53,123 bases of DNA from Clostridiales bacterium UBA3758 (GCA_002371675.1 DFGE01000037.1:33400-86522), one strand, 5' to 3'; positions 8,846-17,663 are shown, counted from the first letter of the stretch. A program made the numbers and translations. The notes: generated by a model not told the origin, from the letters alone.

Positions 8846-8874
8846 ATTATAATAGAATCCGAACAAATCTGCAA
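8846..8874 (-). promoter_or_regulatory. Promoter of the AraC gene
   Basis: On the reverse strand TTGCAG (8874-8869) and a perfect TATAAT (8851-8846) are 17 bases apart, about 30 bases before the start codon. Confidence 0.65.
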
Positions 8875-8902
8875 GGACAAGATGATAACGATCTGCTATA
8901 CT
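8874..8902 (+). promoter_or_regulatory. Promoter of the GH3-GPH-GH78 operon
   Basis: AGGACA (8874-8879) and TATACT (8897-8902) are 17 bases apart. The weak -35 abuts the -35 of the divergent AraC promoter, as expected for a promoter needing an activator. Confidence 0.6.
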
Positions 8903-8933
8903 GAAATCATAAGGAACAAAAAGGAGTGCCGGG

Positions 8934-11264
8934 ATGAACAAGCTGCAAAAGAAAATAGGAGCGCTGATCCAGCGCGTGATCGACTCCGCCATGGGCAACG
9001 GTCTCATGCAGGAGGAGACCACTGCGGACGGCGAGCGCTACGTCACGCCCGGGATCGCCGCGCTCATCCGCCAGGCGGGAGCCGAGGGCTGCGTGCTGCT
9101 GAAAAACGACGGTTCGCTGCCGCTGAGCAGGGAAAAGGAAGTCGCGGTCTTCGGGCGCTGCCAGCTGGACTGGTTCTATGTGGGCTACGGCAGCGGCGGC
9201 GATGTGAACGCCCCCTACCATGTGAACCTGATTGACGGCCTGCGCAATGCCGGACTGGTTCTCAACGCCGATGTGCTGAATACCTATGAGGCCTGGACGC
9301 GGCAGGAGGACAACATGGCCGACCACGGCTGGTGGGGACACTGGCCGATGAATTATCCCGAAATGCCGCTGGACGCTGCGCTGGTGCAGAAGGCCGCGCA
9401 GACCTCCGAGACCGCGCTGGTTGTGATCGGCCGTGCCGCGGGAGAGGATCGGGAGAACACCCTCACCAAGGGCAGCTACTACCTCACCGACGAGGAGCGT
9501 GTCCTGCTGGATGCGGTCACCGCCGCGTTTTCCAGGGTCGTGGTGCTGCTGAACATCGGCAATATCATGGACATGGCCTGGACGGAGGAATACGCCGACA
9601 GGCTCTCCGCCCTGATGATCGTCTGGCAGAGCGGCATGGAGAGCGGCAACGCCGTGGCGGATGTGCTGACCGGGGCGGTGACGCCCTGCGGCAAGCTCTC
9701 GGACACCATCGCCCGCCGCTATGAGGACTACCCCAGCGCCGCGAACTTCGGCGGCAAGGCGTATAACGACTACGCCGAGGGCATCTATGTGGGCTATCGG
9801 TATTTCGATCAGCACCCCGACAAGGTGCTCTATCCCTTCGGCTTCGGCCTGAGCTACACAAGCTTTGCTCTGAAAGCCGAAAGCCTGCGCCATACTGCTG
9901 ACGAAACGGAGGCGGCGGTCACCGTTACCAACACCGGGGCGCTGCCCGGCAAGGAGATCGTGCAGCTCTGGTGCTCTGCTCCGAAAGGAAAACTGGATAA
10001 GCCTCTGCGGGTGCTGGTCGCCTTCGGAAAGACGAAAACCCTCGCGCCCGGCGAGAGCGAGACGCTGACGCTGCGCTGCGACGATAAATGCTTTGCTTCC
10101 TACGACGAGGAGAGCAGCCGCTTCGTGCTGGAGGCGGGAGAGTACCGCTTCACGGTCAACGGCACGGAAGCGGGCGGCTTCACGTTGGACGGGGAAATCA
10201 CCGTGGAGCAGTGCGAGAAGCTCTGCAAAACCAGCGCTGAGCTGCGGGAGCGGATCCTGTCCCGCCTGCCGAAATCCATCCCTGTGACCGGGATCGGGAG
10301 CAGCACACTGGACGATGTGAAAACCGGCAAGATCACGCTGGACGATTTTATCGCCCGGCTCAGCGACGAGGAGCTGGAAGCCCTCAGCCGCGGCCACGGC
10401 ATGATGGGAAGCAATCTCGGCGTGGCGGGCAACGCGGGCGCCTTCGGCGGTGTGATCGAGAGCCTGCGGCAGAAAGGTGTGCCGACCATCATCACCTCCG
10501 ATGGCCCGGCGGGGCTTCGCCTGAAAAAGTACTGCGCGCTGCAGCCCTGCGGCACGGCCCTGGCCTGCACCTGGAACACGGAGCTGATCGAGGCCCTTTC
10601 CGCCAAAGTCGGAGAAGAGATGATCCACTACGGCGTGGATGTGCAGCTGGCCCCCGGCATGAACATCCACCGCAACCCGCTCTGCGGCCGCAACTTCGAA
10701 TATTTCTCCGAAGACCCGCTGCTCTCCGGCAAGATGGCCGCGGCCACGGTGCGCGGCGTGCAGAGCAAGGGCAAGGCCGCCTGCCCGAAGCATTTTGCCT
10801 GCAACAACCAGGAGACCAACCGCAATAAAAACGATTCCCGCGTCTCCGAGCGGGCGCTGCGGGAGATCTATCTGCGTAATTTCGAGATCGTGGTCAAGGA
10901 GGCAAAGCCTCTCACCATCATGACCAGCTACAACAAGGTCAACGGCGTATGGAGCCACTACAACTATGATCTCGTCACAACCGTCCTGCGGGGCGAGTGG
11001 GGCTATACCGGCTGCGTCATCACCGACTGGTGGATGCAGAAATCCAAAAGCCCGGAGTTCCCGAAGCTCAGGAACAACGCCTATCGCGTCCGCGCCCAGG
11101 TGGACGTGCTGATGCCGGGAGACATCGGGCATCTGGCAAAGCGGTACAAGTCCGACGGCAGCCTGCTGGAAACTTTGAAGCATCCGGAGGGCATTGCCCG
11201 CGCCGAGCTCCAGCGCACGGCGAAGAACGTACTGACGCTGGCCCTGCGGCTGAACAAGAGATAA
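8934..11264 (+). CDS. Glycoside hydrolase family 3, circularly permuted domain order
   Basis: A 776-residue cytoplasmic-type GH3 enzyme (no signal peptide). The usual C-terminal alpha/beta sandwich comes first (EGCVLLKNDGSLPL near residue 55, YPFGFGLSYTSF near 300), then a fibronectin III-like segment. The TIM-barrel lies last (TSDGPAGLR, PKHFACNNQE, SYNKVNGVWSHYN). The predicted nucleophile is Asp698 in GCVITDWW. Such reversed order is known in some Ruminococcus and Butyrivibrio beta-glucosidases. It would cleave beta-glucosides or related residues taken up by the next gene's transporter. A Shine-Dalgarno AAGGAGTG precedes the ATG. The exact sugar cannot be read from sequence. Confidence 0.92.
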   Translation: MNKLQKKIGALIQRVIDSAMGNGLMQEETTADGERYVTPGIAALIRQAGAEGCVLLKNDGSLPLSREKEVAVFGRCQLDWFYVGYGSGGDVNAPYHVNLIDGLRNAGLVLNADVLNTYEAWTRQEDNMADHGWWGHWPMNYPEMPLDAALVQKAAQTSETALVVIGRAAGEDRENTLTKGSYYLTDEERVLLDAVTAAFSRVVVLLNIGNIMDMAWTEEYADRLSALMIVWQSGMESGNAVADVLTGAVTPCGKLSDTIARRYEDYPSAANFGGKAYNDYAEGIYVGYRYFDQHPDKVLYPFGFGLSYTSFALKAESLRHTADETEAAVTVTNTGALPGKEIVQLWCSAPKGKLDKPLRVLVAFGKTKTLAPGESETLTLRCDDKCFASYDEESSRFVLEAGEYRFTVNGTEAGGFTLDGEITVEQCEKLCKTSAELRERILSRLPKSIPVTGIGSSTLDDVKTGKITLDDFIARLSDEELEALSRGHGMMGSNLGVAGNAGAFGGVIESLRQKGVPTIITSDGPAGLRLKKYCALQPCGTALACTWNTELIEALSAKVGEEMIHYGVDVQLAPGMNIHRNPLCGRNFEYFSEDPLLSGKMAAATVRGVQSKGKAACPKHFACNNQETNRNKNDSRVSERALREIYLRNFEIVVKEAKPLTIMTSYNKVNGVWSHYNYDLVTTVLRGEWGYTGCVITDWWMQKSKSPEFPKLRNNAYRVRAQVDVLMPGDIGHLAKRYKSDGSLLETLKHPEGIARAELQRTAKNVLTLALRLNKR

Positions 11265-11280
11265 GAAAGAGGGAGAAAAG

Positions 11281-12813
11281 ATGGAAAAGCTGTTCGCGAG
11301 ACTTCCCGCCAGCCGGATCCGCTCCGAGAGCGTGACGGGGAAAGAAAAATGGCTGGGCTATCTGCTGGGACCTGCCGGCGCGCTGCTCCTGAACGCAGTG
11401 CTGGCGACCTATCTGAACGTCTACTATACGGACGTTCTGAACCTCACGCCCATGTGGGGCGGCATGTTCCTGACCATTTTCCCCATCGTCTCCAAGGTCA
11501 TCGACGCTGTGACCAATGTGGTCATGGGGCAGATCATCGACCGCACCCGGACGAAGGAGGGCAAGGCGCGCCCCTGGCTGCTGGTTTCGGCGCCGCTGAT
11601 CACGATCACGGCGATCCTGCTGTTCACCGTGCCGGAATCCAATCCGACGGTCAAGGCGATCTGGATCTTGGTCTCCTATAACCTGTTCTATTCCTTCGCC
11701 TATACGATCTTCAACATGAGCCACAACCTGATGGTGCCGCTGAGTACCCGCGACACCACGGCGCGGGGCGGGCTGTCGGTATTCAACCAGATCACCACCA
11801 TCATGATGAGCGGCATCCTGGTGGCGCTCATCTTCCCCATGGTCATCATGCCCATGATCGGCGTGGACAAGGGAAAGTGGATCACGCTGATGACCATTCT
11901 CTCCATCTTTGCCCTGCCGCTGACCCTGATGGAGTATTTCTTCACCAAGGAGCGCGTGACGGCGGAGGAAGATGCCGCCGGTGCCAAAAGCGATCTGAGC
12001 CTGCGCGAGCAGATGAAGATCCTGTTCACCGACAAATACATGCTCCTCATGTATGCGTATTTTCTGATCTCCACCACGGGGGCGATGTTCAAAAACCTGG
12101 CGCTTGTCTATTACTGTAACTATGTCCTCGGCACCTATAACGACGGCACCACCCAGATGCTGGTCTCCGTCATCGGCGGCTTGCCCATGGGCATCGGCAT
12201 CTTCGCCGTGTGGCCGCTGGCCAAGCGCTTCGGCAAGCGGAACGTGACGATGGTCGGCTTTGTGATCTGTGCCGTAGGCAGCTTGATCTGCTGGCTGTTC
12301 TCCCGGAATCTGGTTATGGTCCTGGCCGGCCAGTTCATCAAAAACATCGGCACTCTTCCCAGCGCGTATGTCTTTATGGCGCTTTTTGCCGACTGTCTGG
12401 ATCATCTGGAATGGAAGACGGATCTCCGTGTGGACGGTGCGGCCATGAGCATCTATAACATCATCGCGGTGGCTATGGTGGGTGTGGTCACGGGTCTTTT
12501 CAACTGGATGCTGGCGCTGACCGGCTATGTGGCGCCCATCAGCGCAAACAGCGTCACGGAGGCCTCTTCCCGCCTGGCCGCCAGCGGTTTGACGCCGCAG
12601 CTGGCGCTGGAGTCGCTGAAGCCCGCGGCTGACGGCGTGCTCACCGTCGCCGTGCAGCAGACGGCCTCCGTCAACGGTGCGATCACCTTCTCCTTTGTCG
12701 GGCTCGAAGTGTTCACCGGCCTGATCCTCGCGGCGATCCTGCTGTTCGTGGACGTGGAAAAGCGGATCGGAAAAGAGCAGGAAGAGATCAAAACCAGAAG
12801 GGAAAAAGCATGA
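11281..12813 (+). CDS. GPH-family glycoside-cation symporter (MFS)
   Basis: A 510-residue, 12-helix carrier of the glycoside-pentoside-hexuronide family, recognised by the N-terminal EKWLGYLLGPAGALLLNAV segment, the cytoplasmic loop GQIIDRTRTKEGKARPWLL and FNMSHNLMVPLSTRDTTARG. It would import intact small glycosides with a cation, leaving hydrolysis to the cytoplasmic GH3 and GH78 enzymes. It starts 17 bases after the GH3 gene and overlaps the rhamnosidase gene by four bases (ATGA). A hydrophobic segment near residues 400-470 is interrupted by a polar stretch. Confidence 0.88.
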   Translation: MEKLFARLPASRIRSESVTGKEKWLGYLLGPAGALLLNAVLATYLNVYYTDVLNLTPMWGGMFLTIFPIVSKVIDAVTNVVMGQIIDRTRTKEGKARPWLLVSAPLITITAILLFTVPESNPTVKAIWILVSYNLFYSFAYTIFNMSHNLMVPLSTRDTTARGGLSVFNQITTIMMSGILVALIFPMVIMPMIGVDKGKWITLMTILSIFALPLTLMEYFFTKERVTAEEDAAGAKSDLSLREQMKILFTDKYMLLMYAYFLISTTGAMFKNLALVYYCNYVLGTYNDGTTQMLVSVIGGLPMGIGIFAVWPLAKRFGKRNVTMVGFVICAVGSLICWLFSRNLVMVLAGQFIKNIGTLPSAYVFMALFADCLDHLEWKTDLRVDGAAMSIYNIIAVAMVGVVTGLFNWMLALTGYVAPISANSVTEASSRLAASGLTPQLALESLKPAADGVLTVAVQQTASVNGAITFSFVGLEVFTGLILAAILLFVDVEKRIGKEQEEIKTRREKA

Positions 12814-15284
12814 GAGCCATTCGACTGACTTGTGAATACTTACCGGATCCCGTCGGCATCGATAGGCTGAAGCCCCGCCTCATGTGGAACTGCGAGGGCG
12901 GCGTGAAGCAGACGGCGTACCAGATCGTCACGGAAAACTGGGACAGCGGCAAGGTGGAAAGCGCCTCCATGCGCGCGGCCTATCCGCTGCCGCTTCACAG
13001 CAGGGAGATGGTGAACTGGCGCGTCCGCCTCTGGGACGAAAATGATCAGCCCGGTGAGTGGAGCGAGGCCTTCTTTGAAATGGGGCTTCTGGAAAAGACC
13101 GACTGGATCGCGAAATGGATCACCGGCGACTATAAGCCCAACAAAAAAGAGCGCTATCCGGTGGACTGCTTCCGGAAAACCTTTCCGGTCAAGAAGATTG
13201 TCCTCCGGGCGCGGCTGTATATCACCGCCTGCGGGCTGTACGAGGCGAAGCTCAACGGAGAAAAGGTCGGAACTATTTGCCTCGCTCCGGGACATACGGA
13301 CTACCGCAAGCGGGTACAATACCAGACTTACGACGTAACCAATATGCTGAAATCCGGAGAAAACGAGCTGACGGTTCAGCTGGCCGACGGCTGGTATCGC
13401 GGCAGCTGCGGCGCCTGGGGACTGACCAATCAGTACGGAACCGAGACAAAGCTCCTGTGCCAGCTGGAATACGAGTATGAAAGCGGCCTGCGGGAGACCG
13501 TGATCTCCGACGGAAGCTGGCAGTGGTCCGACGACGGCCCCATCCGCTTTGCGGACAACAAGGACGGCGAGATCGTGGAGGCCTTCCGTACCCCCCTCTA
13601 TCGCGGCAAAGCAAAGGAAACGAGCCATCCGGTGGTGCCGACGGCATCCGATAATGTTCCGGTCACGGAGCATGAGCGCTTTCATCCGGTCATCACCACG
13701 GCACCGAACGGAAAAAAGCTGCTGGACTTCGGGCAGAACCTGGCGGGATATGTGTCTTTCCGGGTCAAAGCCCGCGTTGGACAGCGGATGTTCTGGCGCT
13801 TCGGCGAGATGCTGGACGGGGATGGAAATCTGACCCAGAAGAACATCCAGTGCGTCGGCAAAAAGAAAACCTCCCCCTTGCAGCAGATCGACTATACCTG
13901 CGGGGAAGGATGGAACGAATATAAAACCGCCTTCGCGGTCTTCGGCTTCCGCTATGCGGAGGTGGAGACGGACGTGGAGCTGCTGCCGGAGAACATCGAG
14001 GCGATCGCTGTCTACTCCGATATGCGGGAAACCGGGCGCTTTGAAAGCTCCAACGAGCTCTTGAACCGCTTTGTGGAGGCCACAAAATGGTCGACGAAAT
14101 CCAACTCTCTGGATATTCCCACTGATTGCCCCACCCGGGAACGCCACGGCTGGACGGGCGACGCGCAGATCTTTTTTGAGACGGCCTCCTATCTCTTTGA
14201 CTATGCGGCCTTCTCCCGGAAATACCTGCGGGATGTGTATGACTGGCAAAAAAAAGACGGCCGCCTGCCGCAGATCGCGCCATACGGCGGCGTGGACTTT
14301 TACATGTGGACGATGAACGGCTCGGTGGGCTGGTCGGACATCGGGATCCTGCTGCCCTACCGCTTCTGGAAGAAGTACGGCGATCGGGAGATCCTCACGG
14401 AATACTACGACCGCATGAAGAAATACGCCGCCTTCATGATCCGGCGCGTCTCCCCGGACGGGGTGGTGCGCAAGGGACAGAGCTACGGAGAGTGGGCCGA
14501 GCCTGCGGACGTCAAGCCCAACGACTGGAAGGACATGGTGCTGCCCCATCCCGAGGTCAGCACCGCTTACACCGCCTATGTGCTGCGGTGCCTCGCGGAG
14601 ATTGCGGAGGAGCTGCGGCACCCGGAGGACGCGGCGCAATACCGCGCCGTTTCGGAAAAATGCAAGGCTGCCTATCAGAAGGAATTCGGAAACGATCTGG
14701 ACACGGACAGGCAGGCCCAACTGGTGCGGCCGTTGGCCTTTGCACTTCTCAACGAGGAGCAGACCGCCTTTGCCGAAAAGCGGCTCCTCGAGGCCCTGGA
14801 GCACTACGGATGGCGGCTGGGCACAGGCTTCCTCTCCACGCCGCTGATCCTGGACGTGCTCGCGGACATTGACCTCGAGGCAGCCTATCGTCTTCTCGAA
14901 AACGAGGAGATGCCCGGCTGGCTGTTTATGCCGAAGGCCGGCGCAACCACCATCTGGGAAAGCTGGGAGGGCACCGAGGCCCAGGGCGGCATCGCCAGCC
15001 TCAACCACTACTCCAAGGGCGCGGTGGTCGAGTGGCTGTTCAAAACCATGTGCGGCATCCGGGTGGACGGCGAAAACCATTTTACCATCGCTCCGCGCCC
15101 CGGCGGGCACTTCACCTTTGCCAGGGCAAGCTATGACAGCATCTACGGCACAGTGGAGAGCGGTTGGGAGATAAGAGACGACAAGACCGTATATACCGTT
15201 ACGATTCCGGCAAACTGTTCGGCAAGTGTGACGATTGCTGGCAGAGATTACGAGCTTGCCTGTGGGACATATACGTTACCGTAA
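12810..15284 (+). CDS. Alpha-L-rhamnosidase, GH78
   Basis: An 824-residue protein with the GH78 layout: N-terminal beta domains that include a rhamnosidase carbohydrate-binding region (YITACGLYEAKLNGEKVG near residue 130), then the alpha/alpha barrel with signature TDCPTRERHGWTGDAQ around residues 438-453 holding the conserved acidic residues, and a C-terminal beta domain (FTIAPRPGGHFTFARASY). It removes terminal alpha-L-rhamnose. No signal peptide is seen, so it acts inside the cell. The ATG overlaps the stop of the transporter. With GH3 and GPH it suggests use of rhamnosylated beta-glucosides, such as plant flavonoid or saponin glycosides; the substrate is an inference. Confidence 0.92.
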   Translation: MRAIRLTCEYLPDPVGIDRLKPRLMWNCEGGVKQTAYQIVTENWDSGKVESASMRAAYPLPLHSREMVNWRVRLWDENDQPGEWSEAFFEMGLLEKTDWIAKWITGDYKPNKKERYPVDCFRKTFPVKKIVLRARLYITACGLYEAKLNGEKVGTICLAPGHTDYRKRVQYQTYDVTNMLKSGENELTVQLADGWYRGSCGAWGLTNQYGTETKLLCQLEYEYESGLRETVISDGSWQWSDDGPIRFADNKDGEIVEAFRTPLYRGKAKETSHPVVPTASDNVPVTEHERFHPVITTAPNGKKLLDFGQNLAGYVSFRVKARVGQRMFWRFGEMLDGDGNLTQKNIQCVGKKKTSPLQQIDYTCGEGWNEYKTAFAVFGFRYAEVETDVELLPENIEAIAVYSDMRETGRFESSNELLNRFVEATKWSTKSNSLDIPTDCPTRERHGWTGDAQIFFETASYLFDYAAFSRKYLRDVYDWQKKDGRLPQIAPYGGVDFYMWTMNGSVGWSDIGILLPYRFWKKYGDREILTEYYDRMKKYAAFMIRRVSPDGVVRKGQSYGEWAEPADVKPNDWKDMVLPHPEVSTAYTAYVLRCLAEIAEELRHPEDAAQYRAVSEKCKAAYQKEFGNDLDTDRQAQLVRPLAFALLNEEQTAFAEKRLLEALEHYGWRLGTGFLSTPLILDVLADIDLEAAYRLLENEEMPGWLFMPKAGATTIWESWEGTEAQGGIASLNHYSKGAVVEWLFKTMCGIRVDGENHFTIAPRPGGHFTFARASYDSIYGTVESGWEIRDDKTVYTVTIPANCSASVTIAGRDYELACGTYTLP

Positions 15285-15401
15285 GAAAAGGCTGCTCCTT
15301 CGGAGCTGCTGAGCGGGAAATAACAGTATTGAGCGGCTTTTTGCAAGAGTTTTATCGAGCTGCGTTTTGTGATTCGATCTGACAACCTGTTACCAAGGCA
15401 A

Positions 15402-15438
15402 AAGCCCGGAGGCATTCACCGCCTCCGGGCTTGGTTTT
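15402..15438 (+). terminator. Terminator after the rhamnosidase operon
   Basis: A 12-bp stem AAGCCCGGAGGC/GCCTCCGGGCTT with a seven-base loop is followed by GGTTTT. It separates the operon from the convergent DUF6809-like gene. The 160 bases before it (15285-15401) hold nothing else recognised. Confidence 0.75.
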
Positions 15439-15446
15439 CCAAGTGT

Positions 15447-15728
15447 TCAGATTTCCCGCATCTGCTCCTCTGTCAGCACATCGATCATGGTCTTGGCCGC
15501 CAGACGAAACGCGTAGATAAAGGTCTCACAATCCGTGAGTACGTTGACCTCCCGCTGGGCGGTCATATAGTCTTCGAACTTTTCCTTTTGCTTTTCAGTG
15601 AGGGTGTCGGTCAGCGCATCTCCGGCTCTTACGACTTCATTCAGCGCCTTGGCGTACTGGCTGTTCCGCTTGAAGCTGCGCTCGCTTGGGCGCACATCGC
15701 CGAGATAGAGGTCTTCAAGAATTAGCAT
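15447..15728 (-). CDS. Small DUF6809-like protein of a mobile module
   Basis: A 93-residue, mostly helical, soluble protein (MLILEDLYLGDVRPSER at the start, DVLTEEQMREI at the end). It resembles short clostridial proteins I remember as DUF6809, whose function is unknown. The ATG at 15728 follows a GGGAGGGTG Shine-Dalgarno; an alternative start at 15758 lies inside tnpV. It overlaps the end of tnpV by 14 bases, so the two are co-translated. A decayed copy of its C terminus lies at 7443-7520, which supports movement of the pair. Confidence 0.7.
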   Translation of the reverse strand: MLILEDLYLGDVRPSERSFKRNSQYAKALNEVVRAGDALTDTLTEKQKEKFEDYMTAQREVNVLTDCETFIYAFRLAAKTMIDVLTEEQMREI

Positions 15729-16119
15729 CTTCACCCTCCCCGGCATAGACCAACTCATGGAGCACGATTTCCTCTGCCCGGCTTCGAATACTGTTCATGC
15801 GGCGCACCCATTCCATCTGATCAGCCGCTTTCAGTTGTTCTGTCACGCCTTCGCGCTCTGCCATCTGGCGGATAAGCAGTGCCAATCGCTCCTCACAGGC
15901 TTCATCGATCTCGACCAAATGCTGAAACAGCGTCCCGGACAGAAACAGATTAGAGTACAGCGCCGGACGGTGCTCTTTCAGATAACACATACGCATCCTG
16001 CCATATTTTCCGATAGGTTGTTGTCCATCTTCTCCAACGGTAAGCTTAGGAAGGAGTACATCGCCGACCTGTGTATAAGTGCCGCCGTTTTGCTCATAAA
16101 AGGATTCTACTGTTTTCAT
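15715..16119 (-). CDS. tnpV: TnpV-like transposon-encoded protein
   Basis: A 134-residue protein starting MKTVESFYEQNGGTYTQVGD with the segments YLKEHRPALYSNLFLSG and EGVTEQLKAADQMEWVRRMN. This is the pattern of TnpV, an accessory protein of Tn4451/Tn4453-type clostridial transposons. TnpV itself has no recombinase function. No TnpX-type large serine recombinase lies nearby, so this is an orphan cargo fragment. The ATG at 16119 follows GGAGGT; the track upstream begins with a multi-hairpin repeat (16213-16454). Confidence 0.8.
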   Translation of the reverse strand: MKTVESFYEQNGGTYTQVGDVLLPKLTVGEDGQQPIGKYGRMRMCYLKEHRPALYSNLFLSGTLFQHLVEIDEACEERLALLIRQMAEREGVTEQLKAADQMEWVRRMNSIRSRAEEIVLHELVYAGEGEDANS

Positions 16120-16212
16120 GTAAGTTACCTCCAAAATCTAATTTGGAAGTATCGTAAGCGTGAGTTTCGGTTATTTGTATCCTTAACTAAATGAATCCCT
16201 CTTCACAATCTC

Positions 16213-16454
16213 CCCATGCGTGTCCAGCTTGCTTTGCATGGGTTCGTCTGCAGGCGGAGACCGCGAGCTTTCGCGGTCTCCGCTCAGATATTCAATTTAT
16301 TGCTCCACCAATTCATTCCTGAATGAATTGGCGGAGCAATATCAGCCATTTTTCACGGTTGCCGCATAAGCGGCGAACGAAATGGCGATAAAAGAGTATT
16401 GATGTGCCTGCACACGCTGTCGGATAGATTCAAGACTAAATTGGCACATCAATA
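16213..16454. repeat. Multi-hairpin repeat element, copy 1
   Basis: This fills most of the 339-base gap between tnpV and the methylase gene. Stems in order are CCCATGC/GCATGGG (16213-16242); a 13-bp perfect hairpin 16254-16283 with loop GCTT; a long hairpin starting TTGCTCC and ending GGAGCAA (16300-16339, one mismatch); GCCATTT/AAATGGC (16345-16386) with an inner GCCGC/GCGGC stem; and TATTGATGTGCC/GGCACATCAATA (16397-16408 with 16443-16454) enclosing a 34-base apical sequence. The last four units recur in the same order at 38784-39003. Strand and function are unknown; it may be a structured RNA or a MITE-like element. Confidence 0.7.
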
Positions 16455-16458
16455 ATTC

Positions 16459-17172
16459 TTATTCAAGATGATAGATCCGCCGATATTCCGCCGTGGGGCT
16501 GCCGTCCGGCTCGCGCAGCAGCAGCGTCGGCTCCACGGTAAGGCCGGGCTTTCCGCCGCGGCGTCCCTCCGCAAGCACGAGCGAGGGCGCTGCCCCCGGC
16601 CGTGCGGCCACGAGGCGCATGCGCTTGGGCTCCAGGCCCGCCGCGCTCATCGCCGCGAACAGCTCAGCCAGACGCTCCGCGCGGTGCACGACGAAAAAAC
16701 GCCCGCCCGTGCGCAGCAGATATGCCGCAGCGCCAACGAGCTCGGGGAGCGTGAAGCTCTCCTCGCGGGCTGCGCGCCGCGCCGGATCAGGCGAGGCCGC
16801 ACCGCTCCCAGCCGGGAAATAGGGCGGATTGGAGACGGCGAGCTCGAAGCTCCCGCTGCGAAAGAGCGTCCTGCTCTCGCGCAGATCGCCTGTCACGATC
16901 TCTGCGCGCGCCTCCCAGCCGTTCGCGGCGAGGTTTTCCCTGGCGCGCTGCGCGGCCTCCGGCCGCAGCTCAAGCCCCGTCACACGGAGCTTTTCACTCC
17001 GGGTGAGGAGCAGCAGTGTCAGCGCACCGGCGCCGCAGCCGAGGTCGATGCACCGCGCCGCGCCCGCAGGGCGCGCGAACGCGCCCAGCAGCACCGTGTC
17101 CGTCCCCAGAGGCGCGCCGGGTTCCTGCTGCATGATCGGCCCGCCGGGCCAGAGCTCTGCGGCTTTGTTCAT
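16459..17172 (-). CDS. tRNA1(Val) adenine-N6-methyltransferase-like (TrmN6/YfiC family)
   Basis: A 237-residue class I SAM methyltransferase. The SAM-binding motif is DLGCGAGALTLLL near residue 43, and the N6-adenine or amide methylase motif NPPYFP lies near residue 115. The opening GGPIMQQEPGAPLGTDTVLL matches YfiC-type proteins (usual length about 240). The family methylates A37 of tRNA-Val or related targets; the precise substrate here is inferred. The ATG at 17172 has a GAGGAGAAG Shine-Dalgarno. The next gene on the same strand is a ferredoxin, separated by a terminator. Confidence 0.85.
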   Translation of the reverse strand: MNKAAELWPGGPIMQQEPGAPLGTDTVLLGAFARPAGAARCIDLGCGAGALTLLLLTRSEKLRVTGLELRPEAAQRARENLAANGWEARAEIVTGDLRESRTLFRSGSFELAVSNPPYFPAGSGAASPDPARRAAREESFTLPELVGAAAYLLRTGGRFFVVHRAERLAELFAAMSAAGLEPKRMRLVAARPGAAPSLVLAEGRRGGKPGLTVEPTLLLREPDGSPTAEYRRIYHLE

Positions 17173-17217
17173 CGCTTCTCCTCTCCCCGCACCGTCCGCG
17201 GCAGGGCAATGAAAAAG

Positions 17218-17240
17218 CCGGGCGGAAACCGCCCGGTTTT
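17218..17240. terminator. Bidirectional-looking terminator after the ferredoxin gene
   Basis: A perfect 8-bp GC stem CCGGGCGG/CCGCCCGG with a three-base loop has GAAAAAG on one side and TTTTC on the other. It most likely ends the ferredoxin transcript, read leftwards into CTTTTTC. Confidence 0.85.
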
Positions 17241-17254
17241 CTCAGATTCGAGTA

Positions 17255-17425
17255 TCAGACCAGCTCGATCGCCTCAGCAGGGCACTGAGCAGCGCAGGAG
17301 CCGCACTCCAGGCACTTCTCAGGATCGATCTCATAGTGCAGATCGCCCATGTCGATCGCCTCGGCAGGACACTGTGCAGCGCAGGAGCCGCAGGACAGGC
17401 ACTCGTCGGTAATAACGTAAGCCAT
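17255..17425 (-). CDS. 2[4Fe-4S] ferredoxin
   Basis: A 56-residue clostridial-type ferredoxin. The first cluster motif is CLSCGSCAAQCPAEAI and the second is CLECGSCAAQCPAEAI, each with CxxCxxCxxxCP spacing. The sequence starts MAYVITDE and ends IELV. It is a low-potential electron carrier of anaerobic metabolism. The ATG at 17425 follows AGGAGGT at ideal spacing. It is monocistronic, with its own promoter and terminator. Confidence 0.96.
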   Translation of the reverse strand: MAYVITDECLSCGSCAAQCPAEAIDMGDLHYEIDPEKCLECGSCAAQCPAEAIELV

Positions 17426-17475
17426 TTCGTTACCTCCTAAGTAGATTAAGCAGGTTAGCCCCTACTTTCGACATC

Positions 17476-17503
17476 ATTGTAACACAACCTTTTCAAAAAG
17501 CAA
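17476..17503 (-). promoter_or_regulatory. Candidate ferredoxin promoter
   Basis: On the reverse strand TTGCTT (17503-17498) and TACAAT (17481-17476) are 16 bases apart, about 50 bases before the start codon. Confidence 0.5.
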
Positions 17504-17663
17504 CAGCAAAAAATCAACAGTTTGTGAATTTCCGGCGGTCTTTGCCCGCCGCGCTCCGATAAATCCGGGAAAAACTGGCGATACTTTTTCCTGAGCTTCC
17601 CTGTTTCGCCCCAATCGGCGGCGGCGCAGGGGCATAATGAGCTTGCCCAAAGGGGGTACACAC

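Noticed and set aside
16120..16458. tRNA or known small RNA gene in the gap upstream of tnpV
   Set aside because: No cloverleaf with TTC-loop sequence fits; the stems belong to the repeated hairpin element.
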